This document shows, in pieces, positions 11,070 to 20,831 of a stretch of DNA of 64,000 bases. A program made the position numbers and the translations under genes. The DNA comes from Mycobacterium sp. HUMS_12744610. GTDB lineage: Bacteria; Actinomycetota; Actinomycetes; Mycobacteriales; Mycobacteriaceae. The stretch is taken from positions 1,364,001-1,428,000 of the forward strand of contig NZ_JBGEDP010000001.1 of NCBI RefSeq assembly GCF_041206865.1, given 5' to 3'. The notes below the pieces were generated by a model. It did not search any database. It worked only from the letters and a program-made list of their open reading frames with translations, and was not told the DNA's origin. The number at the start of each line of letters is the position of its first letter. Within the stretch, counting starts at the first letter, position 1.

Positions 11070-12398
11070 GTGACACGGGTGGAGGACTATCGGGCGGCGG
11101 GGGCCCGCCAGGGGCGTGACCTCCTGCGGGTCGCGTTCGGCCCCGGCGTGGTGGCGCTTGGCATCATCGCCGCCGTCACGCTGCTTCAATTGCTGATCGC
11201 CAACAGCGACATGACGGGCGCCCTGGGGGCCATCGCCAGCATGTGGCTCGGCGTGCACGGCGTGCCCATCTCCATAGGCGGTCGCGAGCTGGGTGTGCTG
11301 CCGCTGTTGCCCGTGCTGTTGATGGTCTGGGGTACCGCGCGCAGCACGGCACGCGCGACCTCTCCGTACTCGTCGTGGCTCGTGGTTCGCTGGGTTGCCG
11401 CATCGGCGCTCGGCGGGCCCATGTTGATGGCGGCGATCGCGCTGGCGGTGATCCACGATGCGTCGACGGTGATCACCGAACTGGAGACGCCCAGCGCGCT
11501 GCGCGCGTTCGCCGGTGTGCTGGTGGTACACGCCATCGGCGCGGCGATCGGCGTCTGGTCCCGCGTGGGCCCGCGGTTGCTGGCGATCTCCGCGCTGCCG
11601 TTGTGGCTGGGTGACTCCCTGCGCGCGGCCGCGGCCGGTGTGCTGGCGCTGGTGGGGCTGTCCGGCCTGGTGACGGCGGGGTCACTGGTTGTGCACTGGG
11701 CCACCATGCAAGAGCTCTACGGCATCACCGACTCGATATGGGGGCAGTTCAACCTCACTGCGCTGTCGGTGTTATACGCACCCAACGTCATCGTCGGCAC
11801 GTCGGCGGTCGCGGTCGGGTCCAGTGCCCATCTCGGCTTCGCGACGTTCAGTTCCTTCACCGTTTTCGGCGGCGACATCCCGGCGTTGCCCATCCTGGCC
11901 GCGGCGCCCACACCGCCGCTCGGACCCGTATGGGTGGCTCTGCTCATCATCGGCGCGTCGTCGGGCGTGGCGGTCGGCCAGCAGTGCGCCCGGCACGCGC
12001 TGCCCCTGGTTCCGGCGGCGGCCAAGCTGCTGGTCGCCTCGGTGGCCGGGACCCTGGTGATGTCGCTGCTTGCCTTCGGCGCAAGCGGTCGGCTGGGCAA
12101 CTTCGGCGAGGTCGGCGTGGACCAGGACACGCTGGCGCTCGGCGTGTTGTTCTGGTTCACGGTCATCGGCTGGATCACCGTGGTGATGGCCGGCGGCGTA
12201 CGGCGTCGCCCGCGGCGGCCCAAACCCAAACGCGCGCCCGCCCCGGCGACCGACGAACCGGCCGATTTCGCAGGGGTGTTCGCCGGGGAGCAGGAGCCGG
12301 CCGCCGATTCCGTCGATTCCGGCGATCCCGCCGAGCCTGCCGAGGCGGCGGACACCGACGTGTCGCCGGCCGAGGAGCCCGGACAGCGGCCGGATTGA
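11070..12398 (+). CDS. Polytopic membrane protein, DUF6350 type (Rv0955-like)
   Basis: A 442-residue integral membrane protein with about nine hydrophobic segments across residues 20-365 and an acidic, Pro/Glu-rich cytoplasmic C-terminus. It corresponds to M. tuberculosis Rv0955; segments such as [20 protein letters not shown] and [11 protein letters not shown] are those of that family. No function is known. The GTG at 11,070 gives the expected N-terminus. It lies just before purN, as in other mycobacteria. Confidence 0.88.
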   Translation: MTRVEDYRAAGARQGRDLLRVAFGPGVVALGIIAAVTLLQLLIANSDMTGALGAIASMWLGVHGVPISIGGRELGVLPLLPVLLMVWGTARSTARATSPYSSWLVVRWVAASALGGPMLMAAIALAVIHDASTVITELETPSALRAFAGVLVVHAIGAAIGVWSRVGPRLLAISALPLWLGDSLRAAAAGVLALVGLSGLVTAGSLVVHWATMQELYGITDSIWGQFNLTALSVLYAPNVIVGTSAVAVGSSAHLGFATFSSFTVFGGDIPALPILAAAPTPPLGPVWVALLIIGASSGVAVGQQCARHALPLVPAAAKLLVASVAGTLVMSLLAFGASGRLGNFGEVGVDQDTLALGVLFWFTVIGWITVVMAGGVRRRPRRPKPKRAPAPATDEPADFAGVFAGEQEPAADSVDSGDPAEPAEAADTDVSPAEEPGQRPD

Positions 12399-12484
12399 CC
12401 GTCCCGCTGGGGCGCACGGGACCGGGCGTTGACGCCGGACTCCGCGCGGGACGGGTCCCGACGGCGTTCGACTAGGCTCTGCGT

Positions 12485-13132
12485 GTGCTTGAACCGCTCC
12501 GCGTGCCCCCGAGCGCGCCGGCGCGAGTGGTGGTGCTGGCTTCGGGCACCGGTTCGCTGCTGGCCTCGCTGATCGAGGCCGCCACCGGCGACTATCCCGC
12601 CCGGGTGGTCGCCGTCGGCGCGGACCGAGACTGCCCGGCCGTCGAGATCGCCGCGGCGGCATCCGTGCCGGCATTCGTGGCCCGGCTCGCCGACCATCCC
12701 GGCCGCGAGGCCTGGGACGCCGCCATCGCCGACGCCACCGCCGCTCACTCGCCCGATCTCGTCGTGTCGGCAGGCTTCATGAAAATCCTCGGGCCACAAT
12801 TCCTTTCACGCTTCTACGGCCGTGTCATCAACACGCATCCCGCGCTGCTGCCGGCGTTTCCCGGCGCGCACGGCGTGGCCGACGCGCTGGCCTACGGAGT
12901 GAAGGTCACAGGCTGTACGGTGCACCTGGTAGATGACGGTATGGACACCGGGCCGATCCTGGCGCAGCAGGCCGTCCCGGTACTCGACGGCGACGACGAA
13001 CAGACGTTGCACGAACGCATCAAAGTCACCGAGCGGCAGCTCTTGGTGGACGTGGTGGCCGCGATCGCAACCGGTGGCATGACCCTGGCCGGGCGACAGG
13101 CGACGATCGGACGAAAGGCGATCATAGGATGA
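12485..13132 (+). CDS. purN: Phosphoribosylglycinamide formyltransferase
   Basis: Transfers a formyl group from 10-formyl-THF to GAR, step three of purine synthesis. The 215 residues contain the N-terminal ASGTGSLL phosphate loop, [13 protein letters not shown], the catalytic Asn-His of [13 protein letters not shown] and the conserved aspartate in [14 protein letters not shown]. Start GTG at 12,485 (protein [20 protein letters not shown]) matches the family. The stop overlaps the purH start by four bases (ATGA), so the two are translationally coupled. Confidence 0.96.
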   Translation: MLEPLRVPPSAPARVVVLASGTGSLLASLIEAATGDYPARVVAVGADRDCPAVEIAAAASVPAFVARLADHPGREAWDAAIADATAAHSPDLVVSAGFMKILGPQFLSRFYGRVINTHPALLPAFPGAHGVADALAYGVKVTGCTVHLVDDGMDTGPILAQQAVPVLDGDDEQTLHERIKVTERQLLVDVVAAIATGGMTLAGRQATIGRKAIIG

Positions 13133-14712
13133 GCACCGACGACTGGCGGGAATCGGCGAGGAGGCCGATCCGCCGCGCGCTGATCAGCGTCTACGACAAG
13201 ACCGGGCTCATAGAGCTGGCCCGGGGACTGGCCGCGGCGGGCGTAGAGATCGTTTCCACCGGGTCCACGGCAAAGACCATCGCGGACAAAGCGATCCCGG
13301 TGACGCGCGTGGAGGAGCTGACCGGGTTTCCCGAGGTGCTCGACGGCAGGGTCAAGACGCTGCATCCGCGGGTGCACGCCGGACTGCTGGCCGATCTGCG
13401 CAAGCCCGAGCACGCCTCCGCCCTCGAGCGGCTGGGGATCGCGGCGTTCGAACTGGTCGTCGTCAACCTGTATCCCTTCACCGAAACTGTCGAATCCGGT
13501 GCGAGCGTCGACGAATGCGTCGAGCAGATCGACATCGGCGGCCCGTCGATGGTGCGCGCCGCGGCGAAAAACCATCCCAGCGTCGCGGTGGTCACCGACC
13601 CGCTCGGGTACGACGGCGTGCTCGCCGCGGTGCGGCACGGTGGGTTCACCCTGGCCGAGCGCAAGAAGCTGGCGGCCCTGGCATTTCAGCACACCGCCGA
13701 GTACGACATCGCGGTCGCGAGCTGGATGCAGTCGACGCTGGCGCCCGAGCATCCGCCCACCGCGTTCCCCGAGTGGTTCGGCCGCAGCTGGCGTCGTTCG
13801 GCGATGCTGCGCTACGGCGAGAACCCGCACCAGCAGGCGGCGCTCTACGCCGATCCCGGCGCCTGGCCCGGCCTGGCGCAGGCGGAACAGCTGCACGGAA
13901 AAGAGATGTCCTACAACAACTTCACCGACGCGGATGCGGCATGGCGGGCCGCCTTCGACCACGAGCAGATCTGCGTGGCGATCATCAAGCACGCCAACCC
14001 GTGTGGCATCGCGATCTCGTCGGTATCGGTCGCGGACGCACACCGCAAGGCCCACGAGTGCGATCCGCTGAGCGCGTTCGGGGGGGTGATCGCGGCGAAC
14101 ACCGAGGTCACCGTCGAGATGGCGGAGTATGTGAGCACCATCTTCACCGAGGTGATCGTCGCACCGGCCTATGCGCCCGGCGCCGTCGATGCGTTGACGC
14201 GCAAGAAGAACATCCGGGTCCTGCTGGCCTCCGAGCCGCTGACCGGCGGCGCCGAGCTGCGACCGGTGAGCGGCGGCCTGCTGATGCAGCAGCGCGACGA
14301 GCTCGACGCCCACGGTGACAACCCGGCGAACTGGACCCTGGCGACCGGATCGCCGGCCGACCTGGCGACGTTGACCGATCTGGTCTTCGCCTGGCGCACC
14401 TGCCGCGCGGTCAAGTCGAACGCGATCGTGATCGCGGCCGACGGCGCGACCGTCGGGGTCGGCATGGGACAGGTCAACCGGGTCGACGCGGCGCGGCTCG
14501 CCGTAGAACGCGGCGGCGACCGGGTCCGCGGCGCGGTCGCGGCTTCCGACGCGTTTTTCCCGTTCCCCGACGGGCTCGAGACCCTGGCCGCCGCCGGCGT
14601 GAAGGCGATCGTGCATCCGGGCGGATCGGTGCGCGACGAAGAGGTCACCGCAGCGGCCGCCACGGCCGGTGTCACGGTCTACCTGACCGGAGCCCGGCAT
14701 TTCGCGCATTGA
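13129..14712 (+). CDS. purH: Bifunctional AICAR transformylase/IMP cyclohydrolase
   Basis: Catalyses the last two steps of IMP synthesis. The N-terminal cyclohydrolase (MGS-like) domain spans about 15-160 with [24 protein letters not shown] and [15 protein letters not shown]. The transformylase domain follows, with [12 protein letters not shown], the catalytic IKHANPCG and the [11 protein letters not shown] segment. The protein is 527 residues, the normal length, and ends ARHFAH as in the family. Coupled to purN by a 4-base overlap. Confidence 0.97.
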   Translation: MSTDDWRESARRPIRRALISVYDKTGLIELARGLAAAGVEIVSTGSTAKTIADKAIPVTRVEELTGFPEVLDGRVKTLHPRVHAGLLADLRKPEHASALERLGIAAFELVVVNLYPFTETVESGASVDECVEQIDIGGPSMVRAAAKNHPSVAVVTDPLGYDGVLAAVRHGGFTLAERKKLAALAFQHTAEYDIAVASWMQSTLAPEHPPTAFPEWFGRSWRRSAMLRYGENPHQQAALYADPGAWPGLAQAEQLHGKEMSYNNFTDADAAWRAAFDHEQICVAIIKHANPCGIAISSVSVADAHRKAHECDPLSAFGGVIAANTEVTVEMAEYVSTIFTEVIVAPAYAPGAVDALTRKKNIRVLLASEPLTGGAELRPVSGGLLMQQRDELDAHGDNPANWTLATGSPADLATLTDLVFAWRTCRAVKSNAIVIAADGATVGVGMGQVNRVDAARLAVERGGDRVRGAVAASDAFFPFPDGLETLAAAGVKAIVHPGGSVRDEEVTAAAATAGVTVYLTGARHFAH

Positions 14713-14800
14713 GGCGATCCGGATGACGCACGTCGCCGCGCGTCGTAGCGTGGAGTCGTGACTTCACCGAGCAACCTGCCCCGCACGGTCGGCGAATTGC

Positions 14801-16147
14801 GTGCCGCCGGGCACCGAACGGGGCGTCAAGCAAGAAATCCGGGAGAATTTGCTGACCGCGCTTGCCGCCGGCCCCGACGTGGATGAGATCTGGCCCGGGA
14901 TCCTGGGCTTCGAGGACACCGTGTTACCGCAGTTGGAGCGGGCGCTGATCGCCGGCCACGACATCGTCCTGCTCGGTGAGCGCGGCCAGGGCAAGACACG
15001 GCTGCTGCGGGCGCTGGTCGGCCTGCTCGACGAGTGGACGCCGGTGATCGCCGGGTCCGAACTCAGTGAGCACCCCTACACACCGATCACGCCGGGATCC
15101 ATCCGGCGTGCCGCCGAGTTGGGCGACGCCCTGCCGATCGAGTGGAAGCACCGCAGCGAGCGCTACACCGAGAAACTGGCCACCCCCGACACCAGCGTCG
15201 CCGACCTGGTCGGCGACATCGACCCGATCAAGGTCGCCGAGGGTCGCAGCCTCGGGGACCCCGAGACCATCGCCTACGGCCTCATCCCGCGGGCGCACCG
15301 CGGCATCGTGGCGGTCAACGAACTTCCCGACCTGGCCGAGCGCATCCAGGTCTCGATGCTCAACGTCATGGAGGAGCGCGACATCCAGGTACGCGGCTAC
15401 ACGCTGCGTCTGCCGCTGGACGTGCTGGTGGTGGCCAGCGCCAACCCGGAGGACTACACCAACCGCGGGCGCATCATCACCCCGCTCAAAGACCGGTTCG
15501 GCGCCGAGATCCGCACCCACTATCCGCGTGAGCTCGACGCCGAGATCGGCGTGATCGCCCAGGAGGCGCACCTGAGCGCGCAGGTGCCCGACTACCTGAT
15601 GCAGGTGATCGCCCGCTTCGCCCGCTACCTGCGGGAGTCCAACTCGGTCGACCAGCGGTCCGGCGTCTCGGCGCGGTTCGCGATCGCGGCGGCCGAGACC
15701 GTGGCGGCCGCCGCCCGTCATCGCGGTGCGGTGCTGGGGGAGACCGAGCCGGTGGCGCGCGTGGTCGACCTGGGCACGATCATCGACGTGCTGCGCGGCA
15801 AGCTGGAATTCGAGTCCGGTGAGGAGGGCCGCGAACAGGCCGTGCTCGAGCACCTGCTGCGCCGCGCGACCGCCGACACCGCGTCGCGGGTGCTGGGCGG
15901 CATCGACGTCGGCTCCCTGGTGGCCGCCGTCGAGGCGGGTTCGGCGGTGACGACGGGCGAGCGGGTGTCGGCCAAAGACGTGCTGGCCGCCGTGCCGGGG
16001 CTGCCCGTCGTGGACAAGATCGCGGCCAAGCTCGGCGCCGAATCCGAGGGCGAGCGTGCCGCGGCGCTGGAGTTGGCGCTGGAGGCGCTGTATCTGGCCA
16101 AGCGCATCGACAAGGCCTCCGGAGAGGGCCAAACCGTCTATGGCTGA
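14801..16147 (+). CDS. MoxR-type AAA+ ATPase (Rv0958-like), N-terminus apparently frameshifted
   Basis: A MoxR/magnesium-chelatase-like AAA+ ATPase of the kind that remodels or activates proteins together with a VWA partner, which here is the next gene. It has Walker A LLGERGQGKT, Walker B region GIVAVNELPDLAE, sensor stretch VVASANPEDYTNRGRIITPL and arginine-finger region FGAEIRTHYP. The open frame starts at GTG 14,801 without a ribosome site. The N-terminus expected from M. tuberculosis (TSPSNLPRTVGELRA) is encoded just upstream from GTG 14,758 in another frame, so a +1/-2 shift near the GGGG at 14,820-14,823 is likely. The stop overlaps the next gene by 8 bases. Confidence 0.9.
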   Translation: MPPGTERGVKQEIRENLLTALAAGPDVDEIWPGILGFEDTVLPQLERALIAGHDIVLLGERGQGKTRLLRALVGLLDEWTPVIAGSELSEHPYTPITPGSIRRAAELGDALPIEWKHRSERYTEKLATPDTSVADLVGDIDPIKVAEGRSLGDPETIAYGLIPRAHRGIVAVNELPDLAERIQVSMLNVMEERDIQVRGYTLRLPLDVLVVASANPEDYTNRGRIITPLKDRFGAEIRTHYPRELDAEIGVIAQEAHLSAQVPDYLMQVIARFARYLRESNSVDQRSGVSARFAIAAAETVAAAARHRGAVLGETEPVARVVDLGTIIDVLRGKLEFESGEEGREQAVLEHLLRRATADTASRVLGGIDVGSLVAAVEAGSAVTTGERVSAKDVLAAVPGLPVVDKIAAKLGAESEGERAAALELALEALYLAKRIDKASGEGQTVYG

Positions 16148-18131
16148 ACCGATCAGGGGGCACTCGCTTCGCTACTCGGCGTACACCGGGGGGCCCGACC
16201 CCCTGGCTCCGCCGGTGGATCTGCGCGAGGCCCTCGAGCAGATCGGTGCGGACGTCATGGCCGGGACCTCGCCGCGCCGCGCGCTGTCCGAACTGCTGCG
16301 CCGCGGCACCAAGAACATGCCCGGCGCCGACCGGCTGGCCGCCGAGGCGAACAAGCGTCGGCGGGAGTTGTTGCGCCGCAACAACTTGGACGGAACCCTG
16401 CAGCAGATCAAGGAGCTGCTCGACGAGGCCGTGCTGGCCGAGCGCAAGGCGCTGGCGCGCGCACTCGACGACGACGCACGTTTCGGCGAACTGCAGCTGG
16501 ACGCGCTGCCGTCGTCGCCGGCCAAGGCCGTCCAGGAGCTCTCCGACTACAACTGGCGCAGCGACGAAGCCCGCGAAAAGTACGACCAGATCAAGGATCT
16601 GCTGGGCCGTGAGATGCTCGACCAGCGTTTCGCCGGCATGAAGCAGGCGCTCGAGGGCGCCACCGACGAGGACCGCCAGCGGGTCAAGGAGATGCTGGAC
16701 GACCTCAACGGGCTGCTCGACAAGCACGCCCGCGGCCAGGACACGCCGCAGGACTTCCAGGACTTCATGGCCAAGCACGGCGAGTTCTTCCCGGAGAACC
16801 CGCGCAACGTCGACGAGCTGCTGGACTCGCTGGCCAAGCGCGCGGCCGCCGCGCAGCGCTTCCGCAACAGCCTGAGCCCGGATCAGCGCGCCGAACTGGA
16901 CGCGTTGGCGCAGCAGGCATTCGGCTCCCCGGCGCTGATGCAGGCCCTGGATCGGCTCGACGCCCATCTGCAGGCGGCGCGCCCGGGTGAGGACTGGAGA
17001 GGGTCCGAGGAGTTCTCCGGGGACAATCCCTTCGGCATGGGAGAAGGCGCCCAGGCGATGGCCGACATCGCCGAACTCGAGCAACTGGCCGAGCAGCTGT
17101 CGCAGAGCTACCCGGGTGCCACGATGGACGACGTCGATCTCGACGCGCTGGCGCGCCAGCTCGGGGACCAGGCCGCCATCGACGCCCGCACGCTCGCCGA
17201 ACTGGAACGCACCCTGGTCAACCAGGGCTTTTTGGACCGCGGGTCCGACGGCCAGTGGCGGCTCTCGCCGAAAGCCATGCGCAGGCTCGGCGAGACCGCG
17301 CTTCGTGATGTGGCACAACAACTTTCGGGTCGACGCGGTGACCGCGAGCTGCGCCGCGCGGGCGCGGCGGGGGAGATGACCGGCGCGACCCGGCCCTGGC
17401 AGTTCGGTGACACCGAGCCGTGGAACATCTCGCGCACGTTGACCAACGCGGTGCTGCGCGAGGCGGGAACCGCGACGCTGGACGGCCCGATCAGGATCAC
17501 CGTCGACGACGTCGAGGTGTCCGAGACCGAGGCCCGCACCCAGGCCGCAGTGGCGCTGCTGGTCGACACCTCGTTCTCGATGGTGATGGAGAACCGGTGG
17601 CTGCCGATGAAGCAGACCGCCCTGGCGCTCAATCACCTTGTGTGCACGCGGTTCCGGGCGGACGCCTTGCAGATCGTCGCCTTCGGCCGCTACGCGCGGA
17701 CGGTGACGGCCGCCGAGCTCACGGGTCTCGAGGGGGTCTACGAGCAGGGCACGAACCTGCACCACGCGCTGGCCCTGGCGGGCCGGCACCTGCGGCGCCA
17801 TCCCAACGCGCAGCCCGTCGTGCTGGTGGTGACCGACGGCGAGCCGACCGCCCACCTGGAGAACTTCGACGGGGAGGGGTCGGGTTCTGCTGTGTTTTTT
17901 GATTACCCGCCGCATCCGCGGACCATCGCGGCCACCGTGCGCGGGTTCGACGACATCGCCCGCCTCGGCGCGCAGGTGACGATCTTCCGGCTGGGCAGCG
18001 ATCCCGGCCTGGCGCGGTTCATCGACCAGGTCGCCCGGCGGGTCGAGGGGCGGGTCGTGGTGCCCGACGTGGACGGGCTGGGCGCGGCCGTGGTGGGCGA
18101 CTACCTGCGGTCCCGGCGACGGCGCCGCTGA
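16140..18131 (+). CDS. VWA-domain protein, partner of the MoxR ATPase (Rv0959-like)
   Basis: A 663-residue protein with a long, mostly helical, charged region (about 1-470) and a C-terminal von Willebrand A domain. The metal-ion site is DTSFSMVMENRW (DxSxS), with the T at YEQGTNLHHALALAGRHL and the D at LVVTDGEPTAHL, so a complete MIDAS is present. MoxR-VWA pairs act as chaperone-like complexes that activate or insert cofactors; the client here is unknown. Start ATG 16,140 (MAEPIRGHSLRYSAYTGGPD) is that of the M. tuberculosis homologue. In M. tuberculosis Rv0960-Rv0965 follow; here they are missing. Confidence 0.92.
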   Translation: MAEPIRGHSLRYSAYTGGPDPLAPPVDLREALEQIGADVMAGTSPRRALSELLRRGTKNMPGADRLAAEANKRRRELLRRNNLDGTLQQIKELLDEAVLAERKALARALDDDARFGELQLDALPSSPAKAVQELSDYNWRSDEAREKYDQIKDLLGREMLDQRFAGMKQALEGATDEDRQRVKEMLDDLNGLLDKHARGQDTPQDFQDFMAKHGEFFPENPRNVDELLDSLAKRAAAAQRFRNSLSPDQRAELDALAQQAFGSPALMQALDRLDAHLQAARPGEDWRGSEEFSGDNPFGMGEGAQAMADIAELEQLAEQLSQSYPGATMDDVDLDALARQLGDQAAIDARTLAELERTLVNQGFLDRGSDGQWRLSPKAMRRLGETALRDVAQQLSGRRGDRELRRAGAAGEMTGATRPWQFGDTEPWNISRTLTNAVLREAGTATLDGPIRITVDDVEVSETEARTQAAVALLVDTSFSMVMENRWLPMKQTALALNHLVCTRFRADALQIVAFGRYARTVTAAELTGLEGVYEQGTNLHHALALAGRHLRRHPNAQPVVLVVTDGEPTAHLENFDGEGSGSAVFFDYPPHPRTIAATVRGFDDIARLGAQVTIFRLGSDPGLARFIDQVARRVEGRVVVPDVDGLGAAVVGDYLRSRRRRR

Positions 18132-18134
18132 CGG

Positions 18135-18740
18135 CTAGGGGCGGCGGTTGCGGGCCTTGCGCTTGATGCCCACCCCGCCCCACAGGGAGAAGCCGCGGAT
18201 GTGGACGGTCGGCGCCCCGGGGGTGCCCTGGCCCACGACGGCGCGATCGAAGCCCCCCATCACGCCGCGGCCGTGGATCTCGACGTTCACCTCCGGCGGC
18301 AGCAAAATGTTCTGCATGCCCATGATCGACACGGCGTGGATCTCGACCTCGGTCGAGGTGAAATCGGCGTAGCGCAGGTCCAGCACCCCGCTGCCCCAGA
18401 ACGTGAAGGTGGTCAGCTTCCTGGGCACGTTCCACCGGCCGCGTCGCTCGAATCCGCTCACCAGCGCCAGCAGCAGCGTGGAGGGCGCCGGGTTGGGGGT
18501 GCCGCCCCGGCGAGGGTTGACCGTCGAGCAACCCTGCAGGTCGGCCCGCAGCTGATCCAACTCCTCGTACGTGGTCGCCGCATACGCCTTGGTCAGGCGT
18601 TCTTCGTAGTCCTTGAGCTGCAACCGGCCCTGCTCAGCCGCGTAGGCCAGCAACTGCGCGATCTGGATGCGATCGGTGTCGGCCGCGCGCGACGATACGT
18701 CACGCGTGTCCTTCGCATCGCGTTGCGCTGAGTTGCTCAT
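18135..18740 (-). CDS. DUF1707-domain protein with LiaF-like C-terminus (Rv0966c-like)
   Basis: A 201-residue protein. The N-terminal DUF1707 domain (about 20-70: RIQIAQLLAYAAEQGRLQLK, ERLTKAYAATTYEELDQL) is an actinobacterial helix-turn region. The C-terminal part (about 105-200) is a beta-helix-like cell-wall-stress domain with the repeated GSGVLDLRYADFTS, SIMGMQNILLPPEVNVEI and GRGVMGGFDRA units. Function is unknown; similar proteins act in envelope-stress sensing. The ATG at 18,740 is chosen over 18,746 because homologues begin MSNSAQRD. Convergent with the VWA gene, 3 bases apart. Confidence 0.88.
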   Translation of the reverse strand: MSNSAQRDAKDTRDVSSRAADTDRIQIAQLLAYAAEQGRLQLKDYEERLTKAYAATTYEELDQLRADLQGCSTVNPRRGGTPNPAPSTLLLALVSGFERRGRWNVPRKLTTFTFWGSGVLDLRYADFTSTEVEIHAVSIMGMQNILLPPEVNVEIHGRGVMGGFDRAVVGQGTPGAPTVHIRGFSLWGGVGIKRKARNRRP

Positions 18741-18846
18741 CACCACGAGCCTACGACGTCCAGATTTTGCTGCAAGAGGGTTGGCTAAACTGCAACGTAC
18801 CCAACGGTTGTGCGCATTCGCGGGCCGGGTCGGGCCTCTCTTCTTG

Positions 18847-19665
18847 TTAGACGTCTGGCGAACTTGCCCAGCTGGGCTGCCGCTTCTGGAGAAACGCCAG
18901 CATCCCCTCGCGCGCCTCCGCGGAGACGAACAGCCGCGCCGATTCTTCGCTGAGCCGGTCGGCGTCGCGGTCGAAGCCCTCCAGCACCGCCGCCGTGGTC
19001 AGCGCCTTCGATGCGGCAAGCCCCTGCGGGGAGCCGCGCCCGATGTCGGCGACCAGCCCCGCGACCGCGGCGTCCACGTCGTCGACGGCCATCGTGACCA
19101 GCCCGATCTCCGCCGCCTCGGCGGCGTGGAAGGTCGTGCCGGTGAGGTAGTAGCGGGCCGCGGCCCGCGCCGACATCTTCGGCAGCAACGTCAGCGAGAT
19201 GATCGCCGGGGCGACACCGATGCGGGCCTCGGTCAGCGCGAAGGTGCTGCGCGGGCCGGCGACGACGATGTCGCAGGCGCCGACGAGGCCGAACCCACCG
19301 GCCCGGACGTGCCCGTCGATGGCGCCGATCACCGGCAGCGGCGAGGAGACGATGGCCCGCATCACCGCGGTCATCTCGCGGGCCCGGGCGACGGCCATGT
19401 CGTATGGCGACGTTGGTGGCGACCCGCTTCGCCCGGCCGCGCCGCCGGCCTCGCTCAGGTCGGCACCGGCGCAGAATGTGCCGCCGGCGTGCCCGAGCAC
19501 CACCAGCCGCACGGCCGGGTCCGCCGCTGCGTCGCGCAACCCCTGGTGCAGTTGGCCGACGAGCGCACTGGACAGCGCGTTGCGGTTGTGCGGCGAGTTC
19601 AGCGTCAGGCGGGCGACCGGGCCGCCGCTGTCGGCGGGCCCGGCGTACTCGACCAGCGTCTCCAT
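18847..19665 (-). CDS. echA7: Enoyl-CoA hydratase/isomerase family protein
   Basis: Crotonase-fold enzyme of beta-oxidation type; the last gene of the minus-strand acyl-CoA operon. The 272 residues show LTLNSPHNRNALSSALV, the oxyanion-hole loop HAGGTFCAGADL, IDGHVRAGGFGLVGACDIVV and TEARIGVAPAIISL, with the usual catalytic Glu region present. Given the neighbours (carboxylase, two acyl-CoA dehydrogenases, AtuA-like protein), it probably hydrates a branched or methylglutaconyl-type enoyl-CoA. Its ATG overlaps the fadE12 stop by one base (TGATG). Confidence 0.92.
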   Translation of the reverse strand: METLVEYAGPADSGGPVARLTLNSPHNRNALSSALVGQLHQGLRDAAADPAVRLVVLGHAGGTFCAGADLSEAGGAAGRSGSPPTSPYDMAVARAREMTAVMRAIVSSPLPVIGAIDGHVRAGGFGLVGACDIVVAGPRSTFALTEARIGVAPAIISLTLLPKMSARAAARYYLTGTTFHAAEAAEIGLVTMAVDDVDAAVAGLVADIGRGSPQGLAASKALTTAAVLEGFDRDADRLSEESARLFVSAEAREGMLAFLQKRQPSWASSPDV

Positions 19666-20831
19666 CAGTAGGACCGGGGCAGGCCCAGCGAGGTCTGCGC
19701 CACGAAGTTCAGCACCATCTCGCGGCTGACCGGGGCGATCCGTCCCAGCCGCGCCGAGGCCAGCATGGCGGCGACGCCGTACTCCTTGGTCAGCCCGTTG
19801 CCGCCCATCGACTGCACGGCCTGGTCGACCGAGCGGGTGGCGGCCTCGGCCGCGGCGTATTTGGCCATGTTGGCGGCCTCGGCCGCGCCCGCGTCATCGC
19901 CCGCGTCGTAGAGCGTTGCGGCCTTCTGCATCATCAGCTTGGCGAGTTCGACCTCGATGTGGCACTGCGCCAACGGATGTGAGAGGCCCTGGTGCGCGCC
20001 GATCGGCGTGCCCCACACCTGGCGGGTCGTGACGTAGTCGGCGGCCTTCTTCAGCGCAAACCGGCCCATTCCCACCGAGCTGGCCGCACCCATGATGCGT
20101 TCGGGGTTGAGCCCTGCGAACAGCTGCGCGATCGCGGCGTCCTCGGCGCCGACCAGCGCGTCGGCGGGTAGCCGGACGTCGTCGAGGAAGACCTGGAACT
20201 GACGCTCGGGGCTGACCAGTTCCATTTCGATTGCGGTGTAGGTGAATCCGGGCGCATCGGTGGGCACCACGAACAGCGCCGGGCGTAGCTTGCCGGTCTT
20301 GGCCTCCTCGCTGCGGGCCACCACCAGCACCGCCTGCGCCTGGTCGATCCCGGAGATGTAGACCTTCTGGCCCTTGAGGATCCAGTCGCCGCCGTCGCGG
20401 CGGGCGGTCGTGGTGATCTTGTGGGAGTTGGATCCGGCGTCGGGCTCGGTGATCGCGAACGCCATCGTCAGCGTCCCGTCGGCGATGCCCGGGATCCAGC
20501 GCTTCTTCTGCTCTTCGGTGCCGAACTTGCTGATGATGGTGCCGTTGATGGCCGGGGAGACCACCATCAACAGCAGCGCGCTGCCCGCGGCCGCCATCTC
20601 CTCCATCACCAGCGACAGCTCGTACATGCCCGCGCCGCCACCGCCGTACTCTTCGGGCAGGTTCACACCGAGGAAGCCGAGTTTGCCTGCCTCGGACCAC
20701 AATTCGGTCGTGTGCTGGTGTGCGCGCGCTTTTTGAAGGTAGTAGTCGGCGCCGTAGTTGGACGCCCACTCGGCCACCGCCTTGCGCAGGGCGCGGCGTT
20801 CCTCGTTCTCGATGAAGCTGGTGTCGGTCAC
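19665..20831 (-). CDS. fadE12: Acyl-CoA dehydrogenase FadE12
   Basis: FAD-dependent alpha,beta-desaturation of an acyl-CoA. The 388 residues show the family motifs in order: EEYGGGGAGMYELSLVMEEM, MAFAITEPDAGSNSHKITTT, the FAD/substrate loop RRDGGDWILKGQKVYISG, and the C-terminal RQVWGTPIGAHQGLSHPLAQ and QAVQSMGGNGLTKEYGVA. The GTG at 20,831 yields TDTSFIENEERRALRKAVAE, the same N-terminus as in M. tuberculosis. It overlaps the accA2 stop by 4 bases (GTGA), so the two are translationally coupled. Confidence 0.95.
   Translation of the reverse strand: MTDTSFIENEERRALRKAVAEWASNYGADYYLQKARAHQHTTELWSEAGKLGFLGVNLPEEYGGGGAGMYELSLVMEEMAAAGSALLLMVVSPAINGTIISKFGTEEQKKRWIPGIADGTLTMAFAITEPDAGSNSHKITTTARRDGGDWILKGQKVYISGIDQAQAVLVVARSEEAKTGKLRPALFVVPTDAPGFTYTAIEMELVSPERQFQVFLDDVRLPADALVGAEDAAIAQLFAGLNPERIMGAASSVGMGRFALKKAADYVTTRQVWGTPIGAHQGLSHPLAQCHIEVELAKLMMQKAATLYDAGDDAGAAEAANMAKYAAAEAATRSVDQAVQSMGGNGLTKEYGVAAMLASARLGRIAPVSREMVLNFVAQTSLGLPRSY

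Noticed and set aside
15780..17915. A 711-codon minus-strand frame opposite the MoxR and VWA genes.
   Set aside because: Arg/Val/Leu-rich antisense shadow of well-supported genes, with no domain motifs.
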